Positions 15,497 through 24,186 of a stretch of DNA of 64,000 nt are shown here, piece by piece (position 1 is the stretch's first letter; every line of letters begins with the position of its first letter). Location of the stretch: NCBI GenBank assembly GCA_028277885.1, contig JANQFK010000022.1, positions 240,052 to 304,051 on the forward strand, in the 5' to 3' direction. Origin of the DNA: Myxococcota bacterium (lineage in GTDB: Bacteria > Myxococcota_A > UBA9160 > UBA6930). The notes beneath the pieces were generated by a model that did not search any database, was not told the DNA's origin, and worked only from the letters and a program-made list of their open reading frames with translations. Made by a program: the position numbers and the translations under genes.

Positions 15497-17287
15497 GTGC
15501 GCCGGCTGCCCGACGCGCTGGTGGACCAGATCGCGGCCGGGGAGGTCGTGGAGCGCCCGGCCTCCGTCGCCAAGGAGCTGGTCGAGAACGCCCTCGACGC
15601 CGGAGCCCGGCGGGTGCGGGTCGAGGTGCGGGACGGCGGCGCCGCCCTGGTGGCGGTGACCGACGACGGCTCGGGCATGGGGCCCGAGGACGCGCGCCTG
15701 GCCCTGGAGCGCCACGCCACCAGCAAGCTCGCCTCGGCCGAGGACCTGGGACGCCTGGCGAGCTTCGGGTTCCGGGGCGAGGCCCTGCCGGCGATCGCGT
15801 CGGTCTCGCGCCTGCGCCTGCGGAGCCGGCCGAGGGGCGCCGCCACCGGGGTCGAGCTGCGGGTGGACCACGGCCGCCTCGTGGAGGAGCGCGAGGCCGC
15901 CGGGCCCGAGGGCACGCGGGTCGAGGTCGCGGACCTGTTCGCCGGCATCCCCGCCCGCCGCAAGTTCCTGAAGTCCGCGGCGACGGAGTGGGGCCACGTC
16001 GCCGACTGGCTGAGCCGCGCCGCCCTGGCGCTGCCCGAGGTCCACTTCGACGTCGCCCGGGACGACCGGCCGGCGCTGGCCTGGCCCGCCGCACGGGATC
16101 CCCTCGAGCGCATCGCCGCGGTGCTGAGCGAGCGCGAGGCGGAGTCCCTGGTGCCGGCCTCGGGCGAGGAGGGCGCGCTGCGGCTGCGCGCCTTCGTGTC
16201 GCGACCGGACGCCCACCGGGCCACGGCGGCGGGGGTGCACCTGTTCGTGAACGAGCGGCCGGTGCGCGACCGGCTGCTGCGCCACGCGCTGCTCGAGGTG
16301 TACCGCGACTGGCTGCCCCGCGGCCGCTTCCCGACCGCGCTGCTGTTCCTCGAGCTCCCCGCCGAGGCGGTGGACGTGAACGTGCACCCCGCCAAGTGGG
16401 AGGTGCGCTTCGCCGACCCCCAGGCGGTGCACCGCCTGGTGCGACGCTCGCTGCGCGACGCCGTCGGGCAGCGGGGCTGGCTGGGGGGGCAGGGCGCGGC
16501 GCCCGGGCCGGCACCCGCCCGCGGCTTCGCTGAATCCGGCGGCTCCGCCGGAGCGCCGTGGCCCCGGCAGGGTGGGCCCGCGCCGGCGCCCTCCGAGGGG
16601 CCGCCGGGCGACTGGCGGCTCGCGGCCGCCCACGAGGAGCGCGCGGCGGCGCCGCTCCTCGCGGACGCCGAGCCCGAGCCGGCGCTGCGCTTCGGCGACC
16701 TGCGCTGCGTGGGTCAGCTGCTCGGCACCTACCTGCTGGTGGAGACGAAGCAGGGCCTGCTCCTCGTGGACCAGCACGCCGCCCACGAGCGGGTCCTCTA
16801 CGAGCGGCTGCGGGCCGCCTGGCTCGAGGGCGGCGCGCCCCGCCAGCCGCTGCTGCTGCCCGTGACCCTCGAGCTCGACGCGGTGCGCGTCGCGGCCCTG
16901 GCGCGCGATCCCGAGGCGACGGCCCGCCTGGGCTTCGAGGTGGAGCCCTTCGGCGAGACCGCGGCGGTGGTGCGCGCGGTGCCCGCGCTGCTGGCCGAGT
17001 ACGACCCGGCGCGCCTGGTCCGCAACCTCGCCGACGAGCTCGCGACCGCGAGCCCCGGCGACGCCGCGGAGGCCAGCGCGGTGCGGCGCCTCGAGGTCGC
17101 CGACCATCTCTTCGCCACCATGGCGTGCCACGCCGCCCGCCGCGGCGGGGACGTGCTCGAGGCCGACGAGCAGCGCGCGCTGCTCGACTCGCTGGACTCG
17201 ATCCCCTGGGCGCCCACCTGCCCCCACGGCCGCCCGGTGGCGGTGCCCGTGACCCTCGCCGAGATCGAGCGCCGCTTCGGCCGCTAG
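15497..17287 (+). CDS. mutL: DNA mismatch repair protein MutL
   Basis: About 596 residues. N-terminal GHKL ATPase: DQIAAGEVVERPASVAKELVEN (here spanning residues ~9-30), then DDGSGM and GFRGEALPAIASVS. The C-terminal domain carries DQHAAHERVLYE, which fits the metal-binding endonuclease motif DQHA-x2-E-x4-E, and CPHGRP near the end; this is the nicking type of MutL found in bacteria without MutH. The GTG at 15497 gives the usual MutL N-terminus; in-frame ATGs from 15359 would add 46 residues with atypical codons. The Pro/Gly linker contains a TCCGGCGGctCCGCCGGA-type palindrome near 16535. Upstream of miaA. Confidence 0.93.
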   Translation: MRRLPDALVDQIAAGEVVERPASVAKELVENALDAGARRVRVEVRDGGAALVAVTDDGSGMGPEDARLALERHATSKLASAEDLGRLASFGFRGEALPAIASVSRLRLRSRPRGAATGVELRVDHGRLVEEREAAGPEGTRVEVADLFAGIPARRKFLKSAATEWGHVADWLSRAALALPEVHFDVARDDRPALAWPAARDPLERIAAVLSEREAESLVPASGEEGALRLRAFVSRPDAHRATAAGVHLFVNERPVRDRLLRHALLEVYRDWLPRGRFPTALLFLELPAEAVDVNVHPAKWEVRFADPQAVHRLVRRSLRDAVGQRGWLGGQGAAPGPAPARGFAESGGSAGAPWPRQGGPAPAPSEGPPGDWRLAAAHEERAAAPLLADAEPEPALRFGDLRCVGQLLGTYLLVETKQGLLLVDQHAAHERVLYERLRAAWLEGGAPRQPLLLPVTLELDAVRVAALARDPEATARLGFEVEPFGETAAVVRAVPALLAEYDPARLVRNLADELATASPGDAAEASAVRRLEVADHLFATMACHAARRGGDVLEADEQRALLDSLDSIPWAPTCPHGRPVAVPVTLAEIERRFGR

Positions 17288-17355
17288 CGATCCCGCACCG
17301 GCCTCCGGGAAGGCGTGGACCGGGGCATCGGCCGGGTGCGCGCTAGCTTCTCGCG

Positions 17356-18324
17356 ATGTCCGCCGCCCCCACCGATCCGGCCACCGAGAGCGAAGCCACG
17401 CGACCGCCCGTGCTGGTCGTGGCGGGGCCCACCGCCGCGGGCAAGACCGAGCTCGCCATCGGGCTGGCGCGGCGCTTCGACGCCGAGATCGTGAACGCCG
17501 ACTCGATGCAGGTCTACCGCCATCTCGACGTCGGCACCGCCAAGCCCACCGTCGAGCAGCGCGCGCGAGCGGTGCACCACCTCATCGACGTGGTGGACCC
17601 GGACCAGCCCTACAACGCCGGCTTCTACGCCCGGGACGCCCGGGCGGCCGCCACCGCGATCCACGAACGCGGCCGGCCGGTGCTGCTGACCGGTGGCACC
17701 GGGCTCTACATCCGCGCCTTCCTCGAGGGGCTGATCGACTCCGCCCCCGCCAACCCCGAGCTGCGCGCCCGCCTCGAGGCGGAGCACCGCGAGGCCCGGG
17801 CGGCGGGCGATCCCGGCAGGCTGCACCGCCGCCTCGCCGAGGACGACCCCGAGGCCGCCGCCCGCATCCACCCCAACGACCTCACCCGGACCATCCGGGC
17901 CCTGGAGCTCCTCGAGGCCACGGGCCAGGCGGCCTCGGCGCTGCGCCGCCGCCACGGCTTCGGCGACCGGCGCTACCGGGTACTCTACCTGGTGGTCGAC
18001 CCCGGTCGCGAGGAGCTGGCCGCGCGCATCGCGCAGCGCTGCCAGGCCATGGTCGAGGGCGGCCTGCTCCAGGAGGTGCGCGACCTGCGCGAGCGCGGCT
18101 ACGGCCCCGAGCTCCCCTGCATGCAGGCCATCGGCTACCGCCACATCGAGGCCGTCATCCAGGGCTCCGACACCCTGCGCAACGCCGGCGAGGCCATGCG
18201 CCGCGACACCCTCCGCTTCGCCCGCCGCCAGCGCACCTGGTTCCGCGCCATCCCCGACGCCGTCTGGATGCACCCGAACGACGAGGTCGGAATCCTGAAG
18301 TCGATCTCGGAGTTCTTGGGCTAG
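17356..18324 (+). CDS. miaA: tRNA dimethylallyltransferase MiaA
   Basis: 322 residues, normal length. P-loop GPTAAGKTELA (residues ~21-31), NADSMQVYRHLDVGTAKP (substrate-binding, ~46-63), VVDPDQPYNAGFYARDA, GGTGLYIRAFLEG, and the C-terminal RRDTLRFARRQRTWFR. It transfers a dimethylallyl group to A37 of tRNAs reading UNN codons. It follows mutL by 68 bp in the same direction, as in many bacteria. Confidence 0.95.
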   Translation: MSAAPTDPATESEATRPPVLVVAGPTAAGKTELAIGLARRFDAEIVNADSMQVYRHLDVGTAKPTVEQRARAVHHLIDVVDPDQPYNAGFYARDARAAATAIHERGRPVLLTGGTGLYIRAFLEGLIDSAPANPELRARLEAEHREARAAGDPGRLHRRLAEDDPEAAARIHPNDLTRTIRALELLEATGQAASALRRRHGFGDRRYRVLYLVVDPGREELAARIAQRCQAMVEGGLLQEVRDLRERGYGPELPCMQAIGYRHIEAVIQGSDTLRNAGEAMRRDTLRFARRQRTWFRAIPDAVWMHPNDEVGILKSISEFLG

Positions 18325-18380
18325 CGGGGCAGGGGGCCCGAACCCGTATCCCCGACGCCACGAAGGGCGAGAGCCCGCGT

Positions 18381-18523
18381 CCGGCCGCGCGCGAACCGTG
18401 CGGCCGAGCGAGCCGCCCGGCGGAGCCGGGCCGCGAGCGACGGCTCGAAGTGCGAAGCGTCTCGGAACGCAAGCCCGCCGGCGGCGGGCGCGCAGCACGG
18501 CGCGAAGCGCCGTGCGAAGTTCA
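18381..18523 (+). repeat. Dispersed repeat family C, copy 2
   Basis: Counterpart of 14059-14195, with the same ordered blocks but different internal palindromes (GCCCGGCGGAGCCGGGC and ACGGCGCGAAGCGCCGT). The terminal GCGAAGTTCA contains TCA at 18521-18523, which is the TGA stop of the TIGR04073-like gene read on the minus strand, so the repeat overlaps the end of that gene. Confidence 0.7.
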
Positions 18524-18964
18524 GAAGGGCGCCGTGGTGTAGTCGACGCCGAACTTGATGTTCATCACCGGCGTCTCGAGGTTGACCAGGGCCTCGTTGT
18601 CCTCGGAGGGGTCGAAGAGCGGGTCCATGTCGGTCTCGAAGGGCAGCAGGAACAGGCCCGGGAGGAGCTCGAGGCCGCCGGCCACGCCGCGCAGCACCGA
18701 GGCGCCGGCCTGGACGGCGGTGGTCCAGAAGAGGCCGGGGACGGCGTAGAAGACCCGGACGCCCGTGGTGTCGTCGATCTCGTTCAGGTTGCGCCAGACC
18801 GTGGTGCCGGCCACCACCGGCGAGGCGAAGAAGTCGAGGGGCGCCATCGCCAGGTTGCCGACGGAGCGCTTGAGGGTCTCGGGCGAGGCCAGGGCCGGGG
18901 GAGCCAGGGCCAGGCCGGCGACGAGGGCGAGGGGAGCCAGGATACGGGCGCGGGCGACGGGCAC
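18521..18964 (-). CDS. Exosortase-system-associated protein, TIGR04073-like
   Basis: 147 residues with a Sec signal peptide (LALVAGLALAPPALA, cleavage near 26). The mature part (KRSVGNLAMAPLDFFASPVV, GLFWTTAVQAGASVLRGVAGGLELLPGLFLLP, then DPLFDPSEDN) resembles the small periplasmic family TIGR04073, which co-occurs with exosortase systems but has no assigned role. Its presence away from the EPS locus fits a genome that uses PEP-CTERM sorting. Its stop codon lies inside repeat C copy 2. Confidence 0.75.
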   Translation of the reverse strand: MPVARARILAPLALVAGLALAPPALASPETLKRSVGNLAMAPLDFFASPVVAGTTVWRNLNEIDDTTGVRVFYAVPGLFWTTAVQAGASVLRGVAGGLELLPGLFLLPFETDMDPLFDPSEDNEALVNLETPVMNIKFGVDYTTAPF

Positions 18965-19083
18965 GGGGAGTCCTCCTGGGGGGCGAGCCTACGGGCGGCC
19001 GCTCTCCGGTGTCAAGGCATCTTTCCCCCTCGTTTGGCGGAGGTGGCCGCGGAGGGTACCCTGCGCGCCTCCCGGGCCTCTTC

Positions 19084-20442
19084 ATGTCCGCCCCCCACCA
19101 ACTCCCGATCGTCGCCATCGTCGGCCGTCCCAACGTCGGCAAGTCGACCCTGTTCAACCGCTTCGCCGGACACCGCCGCGCCCTGGTGGCGGACGAGCCG
19201 GGCCTCACCCGGGATCGCATCGCCGAGGAGGTGGAGGTCGGCTCGCGGCGCATCCTCGTCGTGGACACCGCGGGACTCGACGAGGACCCCGAGGCGGGGC
19301 TCGAGGTCGCGGTCCAGGAGCAGGCGCGGGCCGCGGTGGAGGAGGCCGACGCGATCCTGTTCGTGGTGGACGCCCGGGCGGGCCGGCTGCCCGCGGACGA
19401 GGAGTTCGCCCGCGGGCTGCGGCGCACCGACAAGCCCGTCGCGGTGGCGGTGAACAAGATCGACGCGCCGGGCCAGGAGCCGCGCGCCGCGGACTTCCAC
19501 GCCCTCGGCCTCGAGCCCGTGCGCGCCGTCTCGGCGGAGCACGGCCGGGGCGCCTGGGACGTGCTCGAGGAGCTGGTGGAGGCGCTGCCCGAGCCCGGCG
19601 AGGGGAAGGAGCCCGCGCCCGAGGCCCCGGACGCGCTGCGCATCGCCATCGCGGGCCGCCCCAACGTGGGCAAGAGCTCGCTGCTGAACCTCCTGGTGGG
19701 AAGCGAGCGCGTGGTCGTGTCCGAGGTGCCGGGCACCACCCGCGACGCGGTGGACGTGCGCGTCGAGGACGAGCAGGGGAGCGTGGTCTTCGTGGACACC
19801 GCCGGACTGCGCCGTCCGGGGCGCCGGGACCGCCGCAGCGAGCGGGGCAGCGCGCTCATGACGGTGCGCGCCGTGGAGCGCGCCGAGCTCGCGCTGGTGG
19901 TGGCCGACGCCGACGAGGGCTTCACCGAGCAGGACGCGCGCGTCGTCTCCTTGGTGCGGAGGCGCGGCTGCGCGGCCCTGGTGCTGCTCAACAAGTGGGA
20001 CCTCGTCGAGACGCGCGAGGGGCGCGCCGCCGAGGTCGCGCGCGAGGTCGACCGGCGGCTGCGCTGGCTCCCCGACGCCCCGGTGCTGCGCATCTCGGCC
20101 CGCACCGGCCGCGGGGTGGGGCGCATCCTGGCCGAGGCGCGCCGGCTCGCCGAGGCCACCGAGCGCACCATCCCCACCGCGGAGCTCAACCGCTGGCTCC
20201 AGGAGGCGACCAGCCGCCACGAGCCCGCCATGGCCCAGCGGGGCTCGCGCAAGCGGCCCGTGAAGTTCTTCTACGCCACCCAGGTCGGGACCCGCCCGCC
20301 GAGCTTCGCGCTCTTCTGCAGCGACCCCGCGGCGGTCCAGGAGTCCTACCGTCGCTTCCTCACCAACCGGCTGCGGGAGGACTTCGCGCTGGCGGGGGTC
20401 CCGATCCGGGTCCACCTCCGCGCCCGTCGCGCCGAAGCCTGA
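19084..20442 (+). CDS. der: Ribosome assembly GTPase Der (EngA)
   Basis: 452 residues with two tandem GTPase domains: first G1 GRPNVGKSTLFN near 13-24 with DTAGLDE and NKID; second G1 GRPNVGKSSLLN near 196-207 with DTAGLRR and NKWD; then a C-terminal KH-like domain (RPVKFFYATQVGTRPPSFALF). Essential in 50S subunit maturation. ATG at 19084 gives the canonical short N-terminus before the first G1. Confidence 0.95.
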   Translation: MSAPHQLPIVAIVGRPNVGKSTLFNRFAGHRRALVADEPGLTRDRIAEEVEVGSRRILVVDTAGLDEDPEAGLEVAVQEQARAAVEEADAILFVVDARAGRLPADEEFARGLRRTDKPVAVAVNKIDAPGQEPRAADFHALGLEPVRAVSAEHGRGAWDVLEELVEALPEPGEGKEPAPEAPDALRIAIAGRPNVGKSSLLNLLVGSERVVVSEVPGTTRDAVDVRVEDEQGSVVFVDTAGLRRPGRRDRRSERGSALMTVRAVERAELALVVADADEGFTEQDARVVSLVRRRGCAALVLLNKWDLVETREGRAAEVAREVDRRLRWLPDAPVLRISARTGRGVGRILAEARRLAEATERTIPTAELNRWLQEATSRHEPAMAQRGSRKRPVKFFYATQVGTRPPSFALFCSDPAAVQESYRRFLTNRLREDFALAGVPIRVHLRARRAEA

Positions 20443-20541
20443 GCGGGGCGGGCGCGGGCGTCGAACTCCCCGAGGCGTCCGATACAATCCCGCGCTCGCG
20501 AGCCTCGGGGCCGCCGCCCCGGGCAAGAGGGAGAAGCCGCC

Positions 20542-21282
20542 TTGGCCCGAAGACCCGACAGCGCACCGGCCACCGAGACCCTCCAGGAGATCGAATCCGT
20601 CTTCGATCGCGTCGCCGGCTGGGTGGCGTCGAACCCGAGCCGCTTCCTGGCCCTGGTGGGAGTGGCGCTGGGGACGGCGGCGGTGATCGGAGGCCTCAGC
20701 TGGTGGGGCGAGCGCCAGGAGGCCGAGGCCTCGACCGCCGTGGCCCGGGTGGTGGCCGAGTACCGCGCCGCCATGGGGGTGCCGCCGGGGAGCGAGGTGA
20801 TCGTCGAGCCCGCCAACCCCGAGGTCGCGCGGGCGGCCCGCGAGGAGGCCGTGGAGGACCTCCTCGAGGTGGCCGGGGAGCACGCCGGCTCGGTGAGCGC
20901 GCTGCCCGCGTATCTCGAGGCCGGCAACCTGCGGACCGAGCTCGGAGACCTCGAAGGGGCCCTCGCGGCCTGGCAGCAGGGCGTCGACCAGGCACCCGGC
21001 GACTCCGCGGTGCTGGGGCTGCTGCTCTCGCGCCTGGGGCGCGGGCTCGAGGAGGCCGGCCGCTGGGAGGAGGCCGCCGCGACCCACGCCCGGGCCGCCG
21101 AGATCGAGGACTACCCGGCGCGCCACTACGCGCTGGCCGACGCCGCCCGCAGCTACGCCGAGGCCGGCGACACCGACCAGGCCGTGGCGCTCTTCGATCG
21201 CCTCGAATCCGAGGCCCCGGAGATCCAGATCCCGGACCACGTCCGGGCCCGCCTGCGAGAGCTGCGCCTGGCCGGCCGCTGA
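20542..21282 (+). CDS. TPR-containing membrane protein (YfgM-like)
   Basis: 246 residues, TTG start preceded by AGAGGGAGA. One membrane helix (FLALVGVALGTAAVIGGLSWW, ~35-55), then a periplasmic region with TPR-like repeats (LPAYLEAGNLRTELGDLEGALAAWQQG; YALADAARSYAEAGDTDQAVALFDRL). This matches the YfgM/TPR_21 type, a SecYEG-associated chaperone-linked protein often encoded next to der, as here (100 bp downstream of it). A hairpin at 21296-21313 (GCCTCC/GGAGGC) follows the stop. Confidence 0.82.
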   Translation: MARRPDSAPATETLQEIESVFDRVAGWVASNPSRFLALVGVALGTAAVIGGLSWWGERQEAEASTAVARVVAEYRAAMGVPPGSEVIVEPANPEVARAAREEAVEDLLEVAGEHAGSVSALPAYLEAGNLRTELGDLEGALAAWQQGVDQAPGDSAVLGLLLSRLGRGLEEAGRWEEAAATHARAAEIEDYPARHYALADAARSYAEAGDTDQAVALFDRLESEAPEIQIPDHVRARLRELRLAGR

Positions 21283-21404
21283 GGCGTCGCCCGGGGCCTC
21301 CAGCCCCGGAGGCACCCCCGAATGGCCGTCCTCCCGGGACCTGCGGGCCGTCTTCGGCGCGCTCGCGTCCCCATCATCAATGTCCGATAAGATTGATTAT
21401 GTCA

Positions 21405-21412
21405 AATATTAG
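21405..21412. repeat. Direct repeat AATATTAG, left copy
   Basis: First of three perfect copies (also 24787-24794 and 29015-29022). It directly abuts the left inverted repeat of transposon 1 and is interpreted as a target-site duplication; 8-9 bp is the usual duplication length for IS1-family elements. Confidence 0.85.
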
Positions 21413-21428
21413 GGCACTGGCCTTCCCC
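21413..21428 (+). repeat. Transposon 1 left terminal inverted repeat
   Basis: GGCACTGGCCTTCCCC, identical over 16 bp to the complement of 24771-24786. It resembles the ends of transposon 2 (shared pattern GG....G.CCT.CCCC). Confidence 0.85.
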
Positions 21429-21488
21429 TGGGGAAATCCCCTCGGGTCCTCGTGATGTATGATGCCCGCTCGTAGCCGGAGCTGGGCC

Positions 21489-22394
21489 TTGAGCGACAAG
21501 GAGTTTTCTGTCGTCTTTGACGGTCCGGCCGCCGAGGCTGGGCTGATTGACGTGACGGACCTTGCGCCCGCCCTCCTGGGCCTAGGTGACCTACTACGTT
21601 CGGCGAATCAGGTTCTCAATGGCGACGGCGCCACAGTCCATCTCAAGGTTCGTGCGAATCCGAGAGTTGGCTCCTTCGAAATAGACCTCCAGGTCGCGCT
21701 GAACATCGCTGCCCAAGTCAAGGCCTTCTTGGCTGGCGACGGAGGCGTAGCAGCAGAGCGGCTGTTCGACCTGATTATCAAAGGCAGTGTCGCCGGAGGA
21801 AGCCTCATTGCTCTTATCAAGTGGCTCCGCAGGCGAAAACCCGATAGCACCACAACCCTGAAAGACGGCAACGTTGAGATTACGGTTGCCAGTGAGACCA
21901 AAGTCTTCGCACCACAGGTGGTGCTTCTCTACAACGACGCTCGCACGAGAGACAATGCAGCGAAGTTGACAAGACCACTCCAACGCGAGCGCATCGATAA
22001 GATCGAGTTCAGAGAGGATTCAGGCGTAGTCGAGTCAATTTCGGCTTCCGAAGCTGGCTCGTTTGAACCCGTCGATGAGACGGAAACTCCCGTTTCTGAG
22101 TCTGAAAGAGTCGTTGCCCTTATGGTGGTTACGGCCACCTTTGACGACACGCGTTTTTGGCGCATGAGCGATGGCTCAAGCACATTCAACGTCGGTGTCG
22201 AAGACACCTTATTTCGCGATCGGGTGGATTCAGGAGAGGTCAGCTTCAAGAAGAACGACATTTTGAGAGTGCGCCTTCGAACCGAGCAGACTCTCGGAAC
22301 GGGCGACAAGCTGTCTACCCGGCACACGATTGTTGAGGTTCTCGAGAAGCTAGAAGGCCCCGAGCAGATCCCGCTTTTTACCCCTCGCGACTAG
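21489..22394 (+). CDS. Uncharacterised cargo protein, VVFDGPA...DLAPALLGLGDLL family
   Basis: 301 residues from the TTG at 21489, chosen because GGAG lies 9 bp upstream and MSDKEFSVVFDG is a natural start; an ATG at 21459 adds ten residues. I recognise the N-terminal pattern from a scattered, unnamed family in bacterial accessory regions (possibly a DUF7946-type domain; not certain). One hydrophobic stretch (GSVAGGSLIALIKWL, ~100-115) could be a membrane helix; the C-terminal half looks like beta structure. GC content is clearly lower than chromosomal genes. Its stop overlaps the transposase stop by 4 bp, convergently. Function unknown. Confidence 0.78.
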   Translation: MSDKEFSVVFDGPAAEAGLIDVTDLAPALLGLGDLLRSANQVLNGDGATVHLKVRANPRVGSFEIDLQVALNIAAQVKAFLAGDGGVAAERLFDLIIKGSVAGGSLIALIKWLRRRKPDSTTTLKDGNVEITVASETKVFAPQVVLLYNDARTRDNAAKLTRPLQRERIDKIEFREDSGVVESISASEAGSFEPVDETETPVSESERVVALMVVTATFDDTRFWRMSDGSSTFNVGVEDTLFRDRVDSGEVSFKKNDILRVRLRTEQTLGTGDKLSTRHTIVEVLEKLEGPEQIPLFTPRD

Positions 22395-23245
22395 CGTCCA
22401 TAGATTTCTCCCCACTCCGAAAGCTCCGCGAGCGTCATGGGTTTCTCCATGAGGCCCGCAGCGACGGCCGGAACCTCTCGGATCGTGCTGTGCCGGCGCA
22501 CGAAGTTGTAGTGAGCGAAGTAGGTCGCCACCGACGCGCGCAGGTGTTCCAGGCTCTTGCTGATCCCGTTCCCGAGGCGCGCGGCGCGCTTGTTGCGCAT
22601 TCTGAAGTGGAGGTGGTGGGCCTCCACGTGGGAGGTGCTGATCCGGTTCACGTTGGGGCGCCCGGTCTCAACGCGGCGATCGACAGAGACGACCCGGGGC
22701 GGCACGTACCTACCCCCCTCCGCCGCGGGATCCACCTCGAAATGCTTTACGACCGTGCCCCAATCGGGCCGTTCCCAGCTCTCGCCGTTCCAGGTGCTGA
22801 ACTCGCCGAGGATGGCGGCGCGGTAGCTCTGGAGCCGATCGGTGTTGAACTGGACGCGGCCCTCGACCCGTTGCCGGAGCTGCCGGGCGAACGCCTTGGC
22901 GTCGGGGAGCTGGCGCTTGCCAACGTGGTGGGCCGGGATCAGCTTGGAGTCGGGGTCTACGCCGCTCCAGACCCAGGTGTCGCCCACCTCGGCCGGGTCC
23001 TCGGGGCGCACGCGGTTGCGGCGCTTCTTGACGATGAGCCACAGCTCGTCGGCCTCGATCTGCTCGCACGAGAAGCCGCGGATCTTCTCCTCCAGCAGCC
23101 GTTCGGAGGCTCGGCCCATCTGGAGGACCAGCTTGCCCAGGCGGGCGCGGCTCAGGCCGGTGAGGCGCGAAACGGCCCGGAGGCTCATTCCTTCGGTGAG
23201 GGCCCCGACTGCTGCGGCTTGCGTCTCGATGGGCGTGCGGCTCAT
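22391..23245 (-). CDS. IS1-type transposase of transposon 1
   Basis: 284 residues. N-terminal HTH (GMSLRAVSRLTGLSRARLGKLV, residues ~19-40), then an IS1-type DDE domain: first Asp in IEADELWLIVKKR (~68), HHVGKRQLPDAK, second Asp in FNTDRLQSYRAAI (~135), and Glu in STSHVEAHHLHFR (~208), followed by HYNFVRRHSTIR. It is a divergent paralogue of the transposase at 26691 (shared DPDSKLIP/LVP, HHVGKR, NRISTSHVE). One uninterrupted frame, unlike classical IS1, which needs a frameshift between InsA and InsB. Confidence 0.88.
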   Translation of the reverse strand: MSRTPIETQAAAVGALTEGMSLRAVSRLTGLSRARLGKLVLQMGRASERLLEEKIRGFSCEQIEADELWLIVKKRRNRVRPEDPAEVGDTWVWSGVDPDSKLIPAHHVGKRQLPDAKAFARQLRQRVEGRVQFNTDRLQSYRAAILGEFSTWNGESWERPDWGTVVKHFEVDPAAEGGRYVPPRVVSVDRRVETGRPNVNRISTSHVEAHHLHFRMRNKRAARLGNGISKSLEHLRASVATYFAHYNFVRRHSTIREVPAVAAGLMEKPMTLAELSEWGEIYGR

Positions 23246-23279
23246 GGCGTGCCTTTCAGAGGCCGAGTAGACTCGAAAA

Positions 23280-23348
23280 TGGAGCGCCGGAGAATCGAAC
23301 CCCGCGGGGTTGGCCTGTAACGGACCTTCCGGGAACCATCCGCGCCCC
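23280..23348 (-). ncRNA. tRNA-like sequence upstream of transposase 1
   Basis: On the minus strand GGGGCGC (23348-23342) pairs over 7 bp, with one G-U, with GCGCTCC at 23287-23281. Before the latter is a complete T arm: 5-bp stem CGGGG/CTCCG (one G-U) around the loop TTCGATT. A 4-bp stem (GGTC/GGCC) with the 7-nt loop CGTTACA occupies the anticodon position. Total 69 nt; the D region has no stem, position 33 is not U in this register, and CCA is not encoded. It ends 35 bp before the transposase start. Could be a decayed tRNA, a D-armless tRNA-like RNA, or a captured tRNA 3' end. Confidence 0.35.
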
Positions 23349-23422
23349 GAGTGCTGGGGGGAGCGGCGAGAACCTTTCCACGGGAGACTCGCCGCCCCCT
23401 TCCGGCCGCCCAGCCGGCCTAG

Positions 23423-24169
23423 CTACGTGTCTTCTCCATTCGCATCCTCCTCCGCGTCCTCCGCAGTCTGCTCTTGGGATTCCTCCACTGGCTCCTGGTA
23501 GGACTCCATCCTGTCGATCAGCTCGAAGACGAAACCACGATCCGCGGCGTTGAGGGAGAAGAGGTCGAGACTCGCGGACAGGGTGAGCGTCCCGCCGCTC
23601 TGGAGGCGGACGGTCTTGGCCGTGCCGCCCGAAGCCGGGGGCGGGGCTGCCCCAGCTCCCCGGTTCGGCGTCTTCTTGCGCGCCGCCTTCCGCCGGACCG
23701 ACCGCGTGCCCGTGGCCGCTCGGCGCTTCCCACGAAGCAGCGTCGAGAGCGGCACCTCCGCGAACTCCGCCGCCGAGAGAAAGAACCGAACCGCCTTCTC
23801 CCGGGTGGCACCGCTGACGTTGTACGACTCACCCATGGCCTCGCCGAGCTGGGCAGGGGTCGCATTGGTGAGGTCGATGGCGAAGAGGTCCGCGTATCGA
23901 TCCTCCAGCACATTGCAAAGAGCGATCTTTCTTGCGGCCTCGTCCGCCGTCGCCAGCTTCTCCAACGCCGGCTGCGGCTTGCCATCGTCGTCAATGAGCC
24001 CGAGAAACTTCAGGCCGGCAAGAAGCTGGCTCTGCACGCCGCCCGACAGGCCCGGGAAGACGCTCTTGTCGATCCGGTTAGGCACCCCCTGGGCAAGCTG
24101 GTCGAGGGTGTTGTTGAAGGTTCCCCAAGCCACGTATGCCGCGGCAGGCTGATTGTCGGTATCCGGCAT
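23423..24169 (-). CDS. DUF5343-like cargo protein
   Basis: 248 residues. The N-terminal ~130 residues follow the DUF5343 pattern: YVAWGTFNNTLDQLAQGVPNRIDKSVF with SQLLAGLKFLGLIDDDGKP, looking like a winged helix, then FFLSAAEFAEVPLSTLL. After a basic Lys/Arg/Ala-rich linker (~165-190) the tail is predicted beta plus a very acidic end (EESQEQTAEDAEEDANGEDT). The family has no established function but is common in mobile and defence-rich regions. Start at 24169 has GGGAG 8 bp upstream; an ATG at 24184 is possible. Expression may be controlled by the CGGTATGAG repeats just upstream. Confidence 0.78.
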   Translation of the reverse strand: MPDTDNQPAAAYVAWGTFNNTLDQLAQGVPNRIDKSVFPGLSGGVQSQLLAGLKFLGLIDDDGKPQPALEKLATADEAARKIALCNVLEDRYADLFAIDLTNATPAQLGEAMGESYNVSGATREKAVRFFLSAAEFAEVPLSTLLRGKRRAATGTRSVRRKAARKKTPNRGAGAAPPPASGGTAKTVRLQSGGTLTLSASLDLFSLNAADRGFVFELIDRMESYQEPVEESQEQTAEDAEEDANGEDT

Positions 24170-24186
24170 TGGATTGTCTCCCATTG

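Noticed and set aside
21381-21404. FNR/CRP-type site in TTGATTATGTCAA left of transposon 1
   Set aside because: Imperfect symmetry and no gene downstream in the host arrangement that it could control.
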